30,766 bases of DNA from UBA8687 sp964564655 (GCA_964564655.1 CAZMBO010000014.1:1-30766); one strand, 5' to 3'. Positions 1-8,775 are shown, numbered from the stretch's first letter. Numbers and translations are program-made. Notes: generated by a model from the sequence alone, not told the origin.

Positions 1-2660
1 TGTTCGATGATTACTACTGTATTTCCATTATCTACAAGTTTTTGCAAAACTTTTAGCAATTGTTCGATATCCGCAAAATGTAATCCGGTAGTGGGTTCAT
101 CCAATATATACAGGGTTCTGCCTGTGCTACGTTTACTCAGTTCTTTGGACAACTTCACACGTTGAGCTTCTCCGCCTGAGAGAGTGGTGGCCTGTTGTCC
201 TAGATGAATATAATCCAACCCAACATCTTTAATAGTTTGTAATTTATTTTTAATTGCTGGAATATTGGTAAAAAAATTACTTCCTTCTTCAACGGTCATT
301 TTTAAAATATCCGCAATACTTTTTCCTTTGTATAAAATTTCCAATGTTTCCCTGTTAAACCGTTTGCCTTGGCAGACTTCACAGGTGACGTACACATCCG
401 GTAAAAAATGCATTTCAATCTTAATCACTCCGTCACCTTGACAGGTTTCGCATCGTCCACCCTTAACATTGAAACTGAAACGGCCGGGTTTATAACCTCG
501 AGCTCTTGATTCGGGAACCTGACTGAACAGCTCCCGGATGTGGGTGAAGACACCTGTATAGGTTGCGGGATTTGACCGGGGTGTTCGGCCAATAGGCGAC
601 TGGTCAATATCAATTACCTTGTCAAGGTAGTGGATGCCGTTGATTTTATCGAAAGAACCAGGCCTGTTTGTCGATCTATAAAAATGTTTTGCAAGAGCTT
701 TATATAAAACTTCAAGGATCAGCGTGCTTTTACCCGATCCGGAAACTCCGGTCACGCAAACGAGACACCCTAATGGAAATTTGACATCTATAGTTTGTAA
801 ATTATTTTCTTTTGCCCCTGTAACTTCTAAAAACATACCGTTACCTTTTCTTCTTTGGCTTGGGATGGCAATTTCTTTTTTACCTGAAAGGTATTGTCCG
901 GTAATAGAATCTTTATCTTTGAGGAGTGCTTTTGGTGTCCCTGCAAAAATTACTTCACCTCCATGAACTCCTGCACCGGGTCCTAGATCAACGACATGGT
1001 CTGCTGCCCGGATAGTCGCCTCATCGTGCTCAACCACGATGACTGTATTCCCTAAATCGCGCAGGCAAATAAGAGTTTCCAATAAGCGATCATTATCTCG
1101 TTGGTGAAGTCCAATGCTTGGTTCATCCAGGACATACAAAACACCCATCAGGCTTGAGCCTATCTGCGTTGCGAGTCGAATACGTTGGCTTTCGCCTCCT
1201 GATAATGTCGCTGAGGTGCGATCCAGTGATAGATATTCCAGCCCAACATTGGTGAGAAAGCCTAACCTTTCCCTAATTTCTTTTACGATTCGTCGTGCAA
1301 TATTGTTCTCTTGTTTGGAAAGCTTTAAATCTTTAAAAAATTTAAAGGCTTTACCGATGGAGAAGGAGGTGAACTCGACGATGTTTAGGTCTGCCACTTT
1401 TACCGAGACAGCTTCTTTTCTCAAGCGGTTGCCATTGCATTGTTGGCAGGGCAGGGGACGCATAAAACGGGCAATGTCCTCTCTGGACCAGGCAGAATCA
1501 GTTTCCAGGTAACGTCTTTCTAGGTCGGGAATGACCCCATCAAAGGTATCGGTAAAGTGCTGCTGCCTTCCATCTTTTTCATAAAAGTATTTAACCGGTT
1601 CATCTCCTGAACCGTATAAAATAATTTCCTGGGTCTTTTTTTTCAGTTTTGCAAATGGCGTACTTAATTTGAATTTGAAATGAGTGGAAATGGTATCCAG
1701 CATTTGATGGAAATAAACGGAGTTACGTTTCTCCCAGGGCTTGATGGCTCCATCACGAATAGAAAGGCTTTCGTCTGGTACCACGAGATCAGGATCGATA
1801 ACCATTTTTATTCCCAAACCATCACATTTAGAGCAGGCCCCTTGAGGATTGTTGAATGAAAATAGTCTGGGTTCAAGATCGGGGTAACTGATGTTGCAAT
1901 AGCTGCATGCAAATTTTTCACTGAACAGCAAATCTTCCTCATCGATGATAGAAACTACGAGACTGCCTTCACCATGGTTTATCGCTGTCTCTACAGAATC
2001 GGTTAGCCGTTTCCCCATATTTTCTTTGATTACCAGACGGTCTACGACGATTTCCAAAGTATGCTTAAGTTTTTTATTTAGAGAAATCTCTTCATCCAGG
2101 GAACGCACCTCCCCATCTATTCGGGCGCGAACGAACCCTTTTCGTTTTATGTCCAGAATTTCTTTTTTAAATTCCCCTTTTCGCTCTCTAGCAATGGGCG
2201 CCAGGATCATTATTTTTTTTCCTGCAGGAATGGTTTGTATCTGATCGACAATATGCTGAACAGTTTGGGATGAAATTTCCTTCCCACATCCATAACAAAA
2301 GACTTTTCCAATGCGTGCGTAAAGGAGTCGCAAATAATCATAGATTTCGGTCACTGTACCCACGGTAGAACGGGGATTGCGACTAGAGTTTTTTTGTTCG
2401 ATGGAAATGGCAGGTGAAAGACCATCTATGGAGTCGACGTCCGGTTTTTCCATCAGCTCCAAAAATTGTCTCGCGTAAGCAGAAAGGGATTCAACGTACC
2501 GTCTTTGACCCTCCGCGTAAATGGTATCGAAGGCAAGTGAGGATTTTCCGGAACCGCTCAATCCGGTAATGACGACCAGTTTCTCGCGTGGCAACGTCAG
2601 ATGGAGGTTTTTGAGATTATGTTCTCGTGCGCCTTTTATATTTATATTTTCTAATGCCAT
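1..2660 (-). CDS. uvrA: Excinuclease ABC subunit A (UvrA), 3' end cut off
   Basis: DNA-damage recognition ATPase of nucleotide excision repair; it works as a dimer with UvrB in the cytoplasm. Reading down the minus strand from the ATG at 2660, the protein opens with MALENINIKGAREHNLKNL and a Walker A motif GLSGSGKSS. Later come a CxxC pair near 2280-2300 and another near 1830-1900 (first zinc module), SGGESQRIRLATQIGSS near 1199-1145 (first ABC signature), and a second Walker A, GVSGSGKST, near 750-725. A second zinc module, CETCQGDG...CEVCQGKR, lies near 450-365, followed by LSGGEAQRVKL and LDEPTTGLH. About 886 codons are visible; UvrA is usually about 940, so roughly 55 C-terminal residues lie outside the window. 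The frame was consistent wherever I translated it. It starts 9 nt after the ubiD-family stop, suggesting one transcript. No clear Shine-Dalgarno is seen. Confidence 0.97.
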   Translation of the reverse strand, partial: MALENINIKGAREHNLKNLHLTLPREKLVVITGLSGSGKSSLAFDTIYAEGQRRYVESLSAYARQFLELMEKPDVDSIDGLSPAISIEQKNSSRNPRSTVGTVTEIYDYLRLLYARIGKVFCYGCGKEISSQTVQHIVDQIQTIPAGKKIMILAPIARERKGEFKKEILDIKRKGFVRARIDGEVRSLDEEISLNKKLKHTLEIVVDRLVIKENMGKRLTDSVETAINHGEGSLVVSIIDEEDLLFSEKFACSYCNISYPDLEPRLFSFNNPQGACSKCDGLGIKMVIDPDLVVPDESLSIRDGAIKPWEKRNSVYFHQMLDTISTHFKFKLSTPFAKLKKKTQEIILYGSGDEPVKYFYEKDGRQQHFTDTFDGVIPDLERRYLETDSAWSREDIARFMRPLPCQQCNGNRLRKEAVSVKVADLNIVEFTSFSIGKAFKFFKDLKLSKQENNIARRIVKEIRERLGFLTNVGLEYLSLDRTSATLSGGESQRIRLATQIGSSLMGVLYVLDEPSIGLHQRDNDRLLETLICLRDLGNTVIVVEHDEATIRAADHVVDLGPGAGVHGGEVIFAGTPKALLKDKDSITGQYLSGKKEIAIPSQRRKGNGMFLEVTGAKENNLQTIDVKFPLGCLVCVTGVSGSGKSTLILEVLYKALAKHFYRSTNRPGSFDKINGIHYLDKVIDIDQSPIGRTPRSNPATYTGVFTHIRELFSQVPESRARGYKPGRFSFNVKGGRCETCQGDGVIKIEMHFLPDVYVTCEVCQGKRFNRETLEILYKGKSIADILKMTVEEGSNFFTNIPAIKNKLQTIKDVGLDYIHLGQQATTLSGGEAQRVKLSKELSKRSTGRTLYILDEPTTGLHFADIEQLLKVLQKLVDNGNTVVIIE

Positions 2661-2669
2661 TAAAAACTT

Positions 2670-4496
2670 TTATTTTTTAAACATCGAGTCCCATTTTGTG
2701 TCAACTCGCTCTTTAATTTCTTTAGACATCTCAATTTCTTCGGGCCATCTTTGCTGGTAGCCTTCGTCTTTTAATTTTTGCGTTACATCCACTCCAAGTC
2801 TATTTTTATTGAAATAAAAATCCCGTTTAGGATCAAGATTGCTGAAAAATTTCCACATCACCTCGGAATCATTCTCAGTATCGATATGGCCTTCTAATAC
2901 GATTAGGATATTTACGCCTGAGAATTTTGATTCATTAAAAAATGTTTCTATGAATTCTTTTGCCTGGTTGGGGTGAGTTTTATTTAATGCTGCAAGCATG
3001 ATGGGTCTTTGGGGACTGAAATTTAAAAACCTGCAACCCTTTAATTCAGGAAAATAAGATTTTACCTCCTCTATTGAAGGTAGAACCGAATCGGTTAATG
3101 CTGATGGTGCGTTTACGTCAAAGCCGGGCTCCCCTTCCACTTTTTCTGTGAGATCAACGCCTAATTTTGAACCATAAAGCATATTGTCTGATGCGTGATT
3201 TAATACATCGAGAACCCCTTCCGAGAAAAACAGATCACGTTCAAAATTGACTTTATTCAGAAGCAGGTTGATGACTTCGTCGTAGTTGTGCACATTCACT
3301 GTGGCATCGACAGTAATAATAGTTTTTACCAGGCTCATTTGCCCCAATCCCCAAAGGGCATTCATTAGCCGGCGTGATTGCATGGGGAAACGCTTATTTA
3401 TAGAAACGATTACACAATTATGAAAGACGCCTTCTACCGGCATATCCATATCTACGATTTCGGGTAATTGTGTGCGGAGAAGGGGAAGAAAGATGCGCTC
3501 GGTGGCTCGACCCAGATAAAAATCTTCCTGTGGAGGTTTGCCGACTATAGTGGTTAGGTAAATCGGATTTTTTCGATGTGTGATGGCAGTTAGATGAAAG
3601 ACAGGATAATCTCCATCTTGTGAATAGTAACCCGTGTGATCTCCGAATGGACCCTCCAAACGCATTTCGGATGGGTCAATATAACCTTCCAAAACAATTT
3701 CTGCGCTGGCCGGGACTTCCAAGTCCACTGTTTTACATTTTACCAGGGGGACGCTTTTCTTTCTGATAAACCCAGCCAAAAGAAACTCATCAATGCCATA
3801 GGGTAGGGGCGCAGAGGCAGCGTAACAAGATGCAGGGTCCGCACCAATAGCAACTGCGATCTCCATTACTTTATTTTGTTTCCGATATTCATGAAAGAAA
3901 TGGGCTCCATCTTTATGAATATGCCAGTGCATGCCTGTTGTTTTTGAATCATAGATTTGCATACGATAAAGACCGACGTTTTTGACTGTGCGGTCAAGAC
4001 TACGGTTAATGACTATAGGTAATGTTATGAACCTGCCTGCATCTAATGGCCAGCATTGCAAAATAGGGATCTGGTCTAAATTAACATCGTTGTTGAGATG
4101 GACTACTTCTTGGCAAGGAGCATTGGATCCACCAATAATTTTAGGAGGGAATTGAGCCGCCTGTAACAACATAGGTAAAAGCTTGGCTTTGTCCAAAAGG
4201 GTGGTGGGCGGAGGAATTTTTAAATAACCTTCGATTCTTTTGGCAATCTCTTCAACGTCATATACTCCGAGGGCGGCGTTCATTCTTTTTTTACTTCCGA
4301 AAGCATTTATTAGTACAGGCATGGAGCTGCCTTCCACATTTTCAAAAAGGAGCGCCTTTCCGCCGCCGGGTTGTTTTGAAACACGGTCCGTGATTTCGGC
4401 AATTTCTAAAATGGGAGATACCTGCTCTTGAATTCGAATGAGTTCGTTTTCGGATTCAAGCCGGTCAATAAATTCTCTTAAAGAAAAATAGTTCAT
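2670..4496 (-). CDS. UbiD-family prenylated-FMN decarboxylase, probably for menaquinone synthesis (MqnL-like)
   Basis: UbiD enzymes decarboxylate aromatic acids using prenylated FMN. The protein has the family landmarks NVGLYRMQIYDSKTTGMHWH (about 185-205), the stretch around EIVLEGYIDP and RLEGPFGDHTGYYS, and GKPPQEDFYLGRATERIF. At about 608 aa it is longer than E. coli UbiD (about 497) and closer to the ~600-aa form I associate with futalosine-pathway bacteria. Because mqnE and a UbiA-type gene lie elsewhere in this window, the menaquinone version (MqnL-like) is the likeliest role; this is inference. I chose the ATG at 4496 because MNYFSLREFIDRLE resembles the usual UbiD N-terminus. An in-frame ATG at 4529 would add 11 residues, and neither has a strong Shine-Dalgarno. 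uvrA follows 9 nt downstream. Confidence 0.88.
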   Translation of the reverse strand: MNYFSLREFIDRLESENELIRIQEQVSPILEIAEITDRVSKQPGGGKALLFENVEGSSMPVLINAFGSKKRMNAALGVYDVEEIAKRIEGYLKIPPPTTLLDKAKLLPMLLQAAQFPPKIIGGSNAPCQEVVHLNNDVNLDQIPILQCWPLDAGRFITLPIVINRSLDRTVKNVGLYRMQIYDSKTTGMHWHIHKDGAHFFHEYRKQNKVMEIAVAIGADPASCYAASAPLPYGIDEFLLAGFIRKKSVPLVKCKTVDLEVPASAEIVLEGYIDPSEMRLEGPFGDHTGYYSQDGDYPVFHLTAITHRKNPIYLTTIVGKPPQEDFYLGRATERIFLPLLRTQLPEIVDMDMPVEGVFHNCVIVSINKRFPMQSRRLMNALWGLGQMSLVKTIITVDATVNVHNYDEVINLLLNKVNFERDLFFSEGVLDVLNHASDNMLYGSKLGVDLTEKVEGEPGFDVNAPSALTDSVLPSIEEVKSYFPELKGCRFLNFSPQRPIMLAALNKTHPNQAKEFIETFFNESKFSGVNILIVLEGHIDTENDSEVMWKFFSNLDPKRDFYFNKNRLGVDVTQKLKDEGYQQRWPEEIEMSKEIKERVDTKWDSMFKK

Positions 4497-4699
4497 GGTC
4501 GTGTGAAATGGTTTAATTCGACCCTTCATTATATATCAGCCATCCATGTGAAAAGGATAAATTTTGCTATAAGGGTTGTGCAGGCTTGGATATATTTCTA
4601 GAGTTCTAAATTTTTAAGTATCGTTCAGCCGTTATTTATCTCTCAGGTTTTTACTTTTGGAAGGGCTAGAGGTAATATCGTAGATCCTCAATTTTCTTA

Positions 4700-4708
4700 T
4701 GCTAAAAT
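4700..4708 (+). promoter_or_regulatory. Extended -10 candidate just upstream of the oligopeptide permease gene
   Basis: TGCTAAAAT fits the extended -10 pattern TGn-TAnAAT. Only 6 nt separate it from the ATG at 4715, so +1 would fall on the A of the start codon. There is no G-rich Shine-Dalgarno and no good -35 box. This suggests a leaderless mRNA; prediction only. Confidence 0.35.
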
Positions 4709-4714
4709 ATTGTT

Positions 4715-5632
4715 ATGTTACGATTTTTACTTAGGCGGGTGTTATTGGGAATACCGGTTCTGGTGGCCGTTGCAACACTCACCTTTTTGATCATGCATTG
4801 GGTTCCTGGTGGGCCGTTTGACAGTGAAAAAATTCTTCCGCCTGCAATTATTGCCAATATTGAGGCTAAATATCATCTTGATCAACCTGTAGGGGTGCAG
4901 TATTTGCTTTATATGAAGCAATTATTGCAAGGTGATCTGGGACCTTCCTATAAATATATTGGTCGTGATGTTTCTGATATTTTGCGTGATACTTTTCCTG
5001 TTTCTTTTACCTTAGGCATGTGCGCAGTTTTGGTTGTTTTGGGAATGGGTGTGCCCGCGGGGATAATTTCTGCTTACTGGAAAAACTCTTTGCTGGACAG
5101 ATCGATTTTGCTGTTTGCGGCTATGGGGATTTCTATTCCAAGTTTTGTTTTAGGAGCGGTATCCGTCTGGATATTTTCTCATCAGTGGCACTTGTTGCCC
5201 CCCGCGTTGTGGGAGGGGCCACGTTATATGATCCTGCCTGCTTTTGCTCTAGGTGCTGGATTTGCCGGTTATGTTGCCCGGTTAACTCGCACTACTGTAC
5301 TTGATGTTCTAAGTTCAGATTATATTCGCACGGCCCGTGCAAAAGGACTGACTGAGTTTAAGATTTTAATCAAACATGTCCTGATAAATTCTATTTACCC
5401 TATCGTTTCAGTGATGGGACCTTTAACGGCAGGCTTGGTTACGGGGTCATTTGTCATTGAATTTGTTTTTTCCATACCTGGTATGGGCCGGTTTTTTATT
5501 ACTGCTGTTACCAATAGAGACTATCCTTTGATTATGGGTGTAACCTTGGTTTACGCTGTCTTGATAGTAGCGGCAAATATTGTGGTCGATATTGTATACG
5601 GCTGGTTAGACCCCAGAGTATCCGTGAAATGA
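4715..5632 (+). CDS. ABC transporter permease, DppB/OppB type
   Basis: Inner-membrane permease of a peptide/nickel-type ABC importer. The 305-aa protein starts MLRFLLRRVLLGIPVLVAVA, the usual DppB opening with a first membrane helix. It has several more hydrophobic segments and an EAA-type loop for ATPase contact (DYIRTARAKGLTEFKILIKH, about 205-225). The C-terminus, WLDPRVSVK, is typical. Length matches the family (300-340). The partner permease starts 4 nt after the stop. No substrate-binding protein or ATPase gene is in this window, so the substrate cannot be named; dipeptides, oligopeptides or nickel are all possible. It lies divergent to the UbiD-family gene, with no Shine-Dalgarno. Confidence 0.93.
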   Translation: MLRFLLRRVLLGIPVLVAVATLTFLIMHWVPGGPFDSEKILPPAIIANIEAKYHLDQPVGVQYLLYMKQLLQGDLGPSYKYIGRDVSDILRDTFPVSFTLGMCAVLVVLGMGVPAGIISAYWKNSLLDRSILLFAAMGISIPSFVLGAVSVWIFSHQWHLLPPALWEGPRYMILPAFALGAGFAGYVARLTRTTVLDVLSSDYIRTARAKGLTEFKILIKHVLINSIYPIVSVMGPLTAGLVTGSFVIEFVFSIPGMGRFFITAVTNRDYPLIMGVTLVYAVLIVAANIVVDIVYGWLDPRVSVK

Positions 5633-5636
5633 GGTT

Positions 5637-6449
5637 ATGAATACATCCTTTAAAATCAGCAGTGGTTTTCTTTTTATAATTTTTATAGTTTCGGTTTTGG
5701 CACCTTGGGTTGCTCCTTATTCTTATCAAGAACAGGATACGTTAAACATCCTCGCTTTTCCCGGTATCGACCATTTTCTTGGAACGGACAGACTGGGAAG
5801 AGACCTGTTATCGCGTATGATTTATGGTGCTCGTGTTTCTTTATTTGTAGGGGTTTTTTCTACGCTTATTGCATTGGTTATCGGCACTGTATATGGAACG
5901 GTCTCTGCTTATGTCGGTGGGAAAACCGATAACCTGATGATGCGGGTAGTTGATGTGGTATTCGCTTTGCCTGATCTTTTAATGATAATTTTAATCACTG
6001 TGCTGATGGGGCGCGGAGTAACCGGAGTATTCATTGCTTTGACTATGGTCAGTTGGGTGACAATTGCCCGGTTGGTACGTGGAGAAGTATTACGCATCAA
6101 GGAGTATCCTTTTGTTCTGGCAGCTAAAGCATTAGGTGCGAGTCATTTCCGAATCATGCTGAGGGAAATTTTTCCAAATATTTTAGGTATTCTGGTTGTG
6201 ACCCTTAGTTTTCGGATACCAGTGGCAATTCTTGCTGAGTCAACTTTAAGTTTTATAGGATTAGGGATTGCCCCCCCGGCTAGCAGTTGGGGAACCCTGG
6301 CCAACGACGGCTGGACGGCGATTAAATTTTATCCGCATTTAATACTGTTCCCCTCACTGGCCATATTTTTTACCATTTTGTCGTTTAACTTTTTGGGAGA
6401 AGGGTTGCGGGAATATCTGGACCCCAGGGTCCAAATAGACAAACGCTAA
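5637..6449 (+). CDS. ABC transporter permease, DppC/OppC type
   Basis: Second inner-membrane permease of the same importer as the gene just upstream. The 270-aa product has the DppC hallmark HFLGTDRLGRDLLSRMIYGA (about 46-65). The EAA loop is YPFVLAAKALGASHFRIMLR (about 157-176), and the C-terminus FNFLGEGLREYLDPR is nearly invariant in this family. It is slightly short (usual 280-310) because the cytoplasmic N-terminal tail is brief. The start is ATG at 5637, 4 nt after the previous stop, with GAGG at 5631-5634 overlapping that stop; the two are probably translationally coupled. The downstream 208 bp to the next gene hold no obvious strong terminator. Confidence 0.93.
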   Translation: MNTSFKISSGFLFIIFIVSVLAPWVAPYSYQEQDTLNILAFPGIDHFLGTDRLGRDLLSRMIYGARVSLFVGVFSTLIALVIGTVYGTVSAYVGGKTDNLMMRVVDVVFALPDLLMIILITVLMGRGVTGVFIALTMVSWVTIARLVRGEVLRIKEYPFVLAAKALGASHFRIMLREIFPNILGILVVTLSFRIPVAILAESTLSFIGLGIAPPASSWGTLANDGWTAIKFYPHLILFPSLAIFFTILSFNFLGEGLREYLDPRVQIDKR

Positions 6450-6641
6450 TCCCGTTTTCAAGGCAAAGATACAAGGCGAAATAAACTGCAAAAAACAGGA
6501 TTCCACTGTTAAAAATAATGCCCAAATGATTGTTTTTTATAAGAAAATTAGATGCTGGAATTATCGCGTTGACAAGTATGAAAATCCATTATAGAGTGGC
6601 CCCTTTTTTAGGCTTGAAACTTAGTTCTTCATACAATTTCG

Positions 6642-6650
6642 TGTTAAAAT
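6642..6650 (+). promoter_or_regulatory. Extended -10 candidate directly before the small unknown gene
   Basis: TGTTAAAAT ends 7 nt before the ATG at 6658, placing +1 within one base of the start codon. No Shine-Dalgarno is present between 6638 and 6657. An alternative promoter with TTGACA at 6569-6574 and TATAGA at 6590-6595 has only a 15-bp spacer. The rest of 6450-6657 shows no other feature I can support. Confidence 0.33.
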
Positions 6651-6657
6651 TTACAGT

Positions 6658-6939
6658 ATGAGCCAGGTCAAGGAAGATTTGATTTGTGAAATCATACGGC
6701 TATCCCAGACCAATCTGTTAGATAAAAAATGCGCAAACCAAAATAGGGAAACGCAAGAGCAGATTGCTGTGGAATGGGTCCGTAAAAATGCTGCGGATTA
6801 CCGGTCCGATTTCCAATCTCGTTTAAATGCTTTTCCTGCCTCGAAACTGGGAGAAATATTGAAAACCCTTTCCAACTCTGAAAAAGATTTGAACGATATT
6901 CTGGAAGGTGTTGAACCTTCTACGATTCGACGAACCTAA
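6658..6939 (+). CDS. Small protein of unknown function (93 aa)
   Basis: I do not recognise a family. The 93-aa product begins MSQVKEDLICEIIRLSQTNL, has two cysteine-free amphipathic-looking halves apart from Cys9 and Cys25, and ends EGVEPSTIRRT. It has no membrane segment or signal peptide, so it is probably cytoplasmic and helical. The stop is only 2 nt before the ATG of the DUF1566-domain gene, so the two are very likely co-translated. This tight coupling and the promoter-like box upstream argue that it is a real gene. No Shine-Dalgarno; a leaderless start is possible. Confidence 0.65.
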   Translation: MSQVKEDLICEIIRLSQTNLLDKKCANQNRETQEQIAVEWVRKNAADYRSDFQSRLNAFPASKLGEILKTLSNSEKDLNDILEGVEPSTIRRT

Positions 6940-6941
6940 CA

Positions 6942-7700
6942 ATGACAGAAACACCACCAACCACAGACGAGAAACAACTTTCTCCTGCTGAGAAGGCTAA
7001 GCTGGCAGCTGCAAAAAAAGCAGAGGCTGCAAAAAAAGCAGGGCCTGTAGGTGATCCACTCGTTGATAATGAGGATGGCAGTATCACTGACCCAAACTCT
7101 GGTTTAACATGGAAAAAGACGGATGCTTGGTTGGATAAAAAGCAATTTTATACCTGGCAAAACCACCAAGAATACGTAGATTGGGTTAATCAAAATAAAG
7201 ACCAGTTCGGCGGTTATGATAATTGGCGGATTCCTACGAAAGCTGAATCTATGACCCTATTTGACAAAACCGGGGTTAAGCAATTGTTGGATAAAAATGG
7301 TACCTATTACCCCATTGATCCTATCTTCGAGCCTGGCGGTGCATCCAATACCTGGATCAGTGAATGCTCCGACGAAAAAATAATCCGAATGGATTTGAAA
7401 ATTGGTCTGGATACTCCCTATCCCACTAATGATGTCTGGTCTTCAATGCGTCTTGTTAGGAAAGAAGGTGAGGTATCTGCAAAGTCTACCAGTGCAGCGC
7501 CCGCTGAAGCGAAAGCCGCAGAAGTACCTGTAGAGGATGCCTCCGCTCCGGAGACAACACCCGCTCCTGTTAAAAAATCTTCTGGGAACTTTGTTCCAGG
7601 GCCAACACCTCGCAAAGATTTTTCTTCAGAAGAAAAAGCTGCCATGTTGAAGCGTGCAAGAGCTCATGCAGCCGAAGTAAAAGCCAAAAAAGGTAAATGA
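6942..7700 (+). CDS. DUF1566 (Lcl C-terminal-like) domain protein
   Basis: The function is unknown. The 252-aa protein has three parts. First is an Ala/Lys-rich stretch (about 14-36, PAEKAKLAAAKKAEAAKKA), probably helical or coiled-coil. Next is a DUF1566-like domain (about 40-170) with the landmarks DNEDGSITDPNSGLTW and GGYDNWRIPTKAES. Last is a low-complexity Ala/Pro/Lys tail with a second Lys/Ala-rich end. The usual C-terminal signature of the domain appears shortened (VWSSMRLVRKE). Unlike many DUF1566 proteins there is no signal peptide, so a cytoplasmic location is expected. It follows the 93-aa gene by 2 nt. It converges with the J-domain gene across a 58-bp gap without a visible terminator. 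Confidence 0.8.
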   Translation: MTETPPTTDEKQLSPAEKAKLAAAKKAEAAKKAGPVGDPLVDNEDGSITDPNSGLTWKKTDAWLDKKQFYTWQNHQEYVDWVNQNKDQFGGYDNWRIPTKAESMTLFDKTGVKQLLDKNGTYYPIDPIFEPGGASNTWISECSDEKIIRMDLKIGLDTPYPTNDVWSSMRLVRKEGEVSAKSTSAAPAEAKAAEVPVEDASAPETTPAPVKKSSGNFVPGPTPRKDFSSEEKAAMLKRARAHAAEVKAKKGK

Positions 7701-7758
7701 TCTTTCCTTAATAGGTAGATAAAAATTGCTGTCATGGAGAGAATGGTAGAAATAAAGG

Positions 7759-8679
7759 TCACGAGTCATCTTCCTCGATATTAAATTTAATAATTAAATC
7801 GCCTCTTTTCTTCCCCCAGTTTATGGCAGCTCCTTCGCCACGAATTCGCAACTCTTCGCCAATTAAAGTTCCTTCTTCCACTTCGATTGTTTTGGTTTTA
7901 TTCAAAGTTTTTACTTCAAAAGTGCCACCTTCGTCGGCGAGTTGTCTGGAGATGGTAACCTGACTGATAATATCGTTTTTTATACGTTTGAAATGAGGAT
8001 GTGGCTGGGTATTTATTTTTAGAAACAAATCTCCAGGCGGGCCGCCATTTTTCCCTTCGCCCCCTTTTTTTATGATTGCTAGAGTGTATTGGTCTGCTAC
8101 CCCTGGTGGAATTTTAACATCCAGAGTTACGGACCGGACAACAAGCTGTTTACCTTGACAGTCAGAACATTCACCCTCATCTTGCATTCCAGACCCATCA
8201 CAATTTTGACATTTAACATATTTTTCATAGATATAAGGAATTGTTCCTCCAAGCGCTACCGTAGGAAGCGGAACATCGATGATAAACTGTAAGTCAAATC
8301 CGCTCGTTGGCATGTCCGGATCAACCGGTTCCGGTTCTGCCGCAAAGGGTTCCTGATAAGATTGTTCGTTTCCACCCGGACGACGCCCGAACCCACCCGG
8401 TGGTTCCTGAGCCCAGTTAGGTTGACCTGAAGGCCTGGTCCTGGATTGCTTTTTATAACTTCTTTGGCGATCATACTCTTTGCGTTTTTTTGCATCACTT
8501 AAAATTTCATAGGCTTCAGAAACTATTTTAAATTTACTCTCGGCATCTTTACTACCCTGATTGGAGTCTGGATGATATTTTTTTGCCAACTCCCGATACT
8601 TCTTTTTTAATTCACTTTTCGGAGTTTTAGTTGTAACTCCTAGGATTTTGTAATAGTCACGGTTGGTAGTTTGAGCCAT
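7759..8679 (-). CDS. J-domain co-chaperone with a reduced zinc finger (DnaJ/CbpA-like)
   Basis: J-domain proteins stimulate the ATPase of DnaK-type chaperones. The 306-aa product has an N-terminal J domain (about 6-70) with HPD at 36-38. A Pro/Gly/Glu-rich linker (about 72-125) follows, then a C-terminal substrate-binding region similar to DnaJ (IPPGVADQYTLAI, GDLFLKINTQPHPHFKR). Only two CxxC knuckles are present, C147/C150 and C161/C164, instead of the four in canonical DnaJ, so it sits between DnaJ and zinc-less CbpA. A canonical dnaJ lies in the dnaK cluster at 20991-22082, so this is a second, specialised J protein. The ATG at 8679 lacks a Shine-Dalgarno, and a TATAAT sits 9 nt upstream. 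Confidence 0.9.
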   Translation of the reverse strand: MAQTTNRDYYKILGVTTKTPKSELKKKYRELAKKYHPDSNQGSKDAESKFKIVSEAYEILSDAKKRKEYDRQRSYKKQSRTRPSGQPNWAQEPPGGFGRRPGGNEQSYQEPFAAEPEPVDPDMPTSGFDLQFIIDVPLPTVALGGTIPYIYEKYVKCQNCDGSGMQDEGECSDCQGKQLVVRSVTLDVKIPPGVADQYTLAIIKKGGEGKNGGPPGDLFLKINTQPHPHFKRIKNDIISQVTISRQLADEGGTFEVKTLNKTKTIEVEEGTLIGEELRIRGEGAAINWGKKRGDLIIKFNIEEDDS

Positions 8680-8688
8680 GGTGCGTAT

Positions 8689-8694
8689 ATTATA
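8689..8694 (-). promoter_or_regulatory. TATAAT -10 box close to the J-domain gene start
   Basis: A perfect TATAAT on the minus strand ends 9 nt before the ATG at 8679. Transcription would start about 3 nt upstream of the start codon. The -35 region is poor, and no Shine-Dalgarno is visible. AT-rich DNA gives such boxes by chance, so support comes mainly from position. Confidence 0.35.
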
Positions 8695-8775
8695 AAATTT
8701 TTAATGGTTTTTATGCTTGTTCGGAAAAAAAGTTGGGAGAATAATCTGAACTACTCATTATTTAGTTTTAAAATG

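Noticed and set aside
1114..1512. 132-codon frame on the plus strand
   Set aside because: It lies antisense to the uvrA reading frame, which contains the conserved ABC signature here.
6569..6595. TTGACA and TATAGA as promoter of the 93-aa gene
   Set aside because: The spacer is only 15 bp and the distance to the gene is moderate. I kept it only as an alternative to the closer -10 box.
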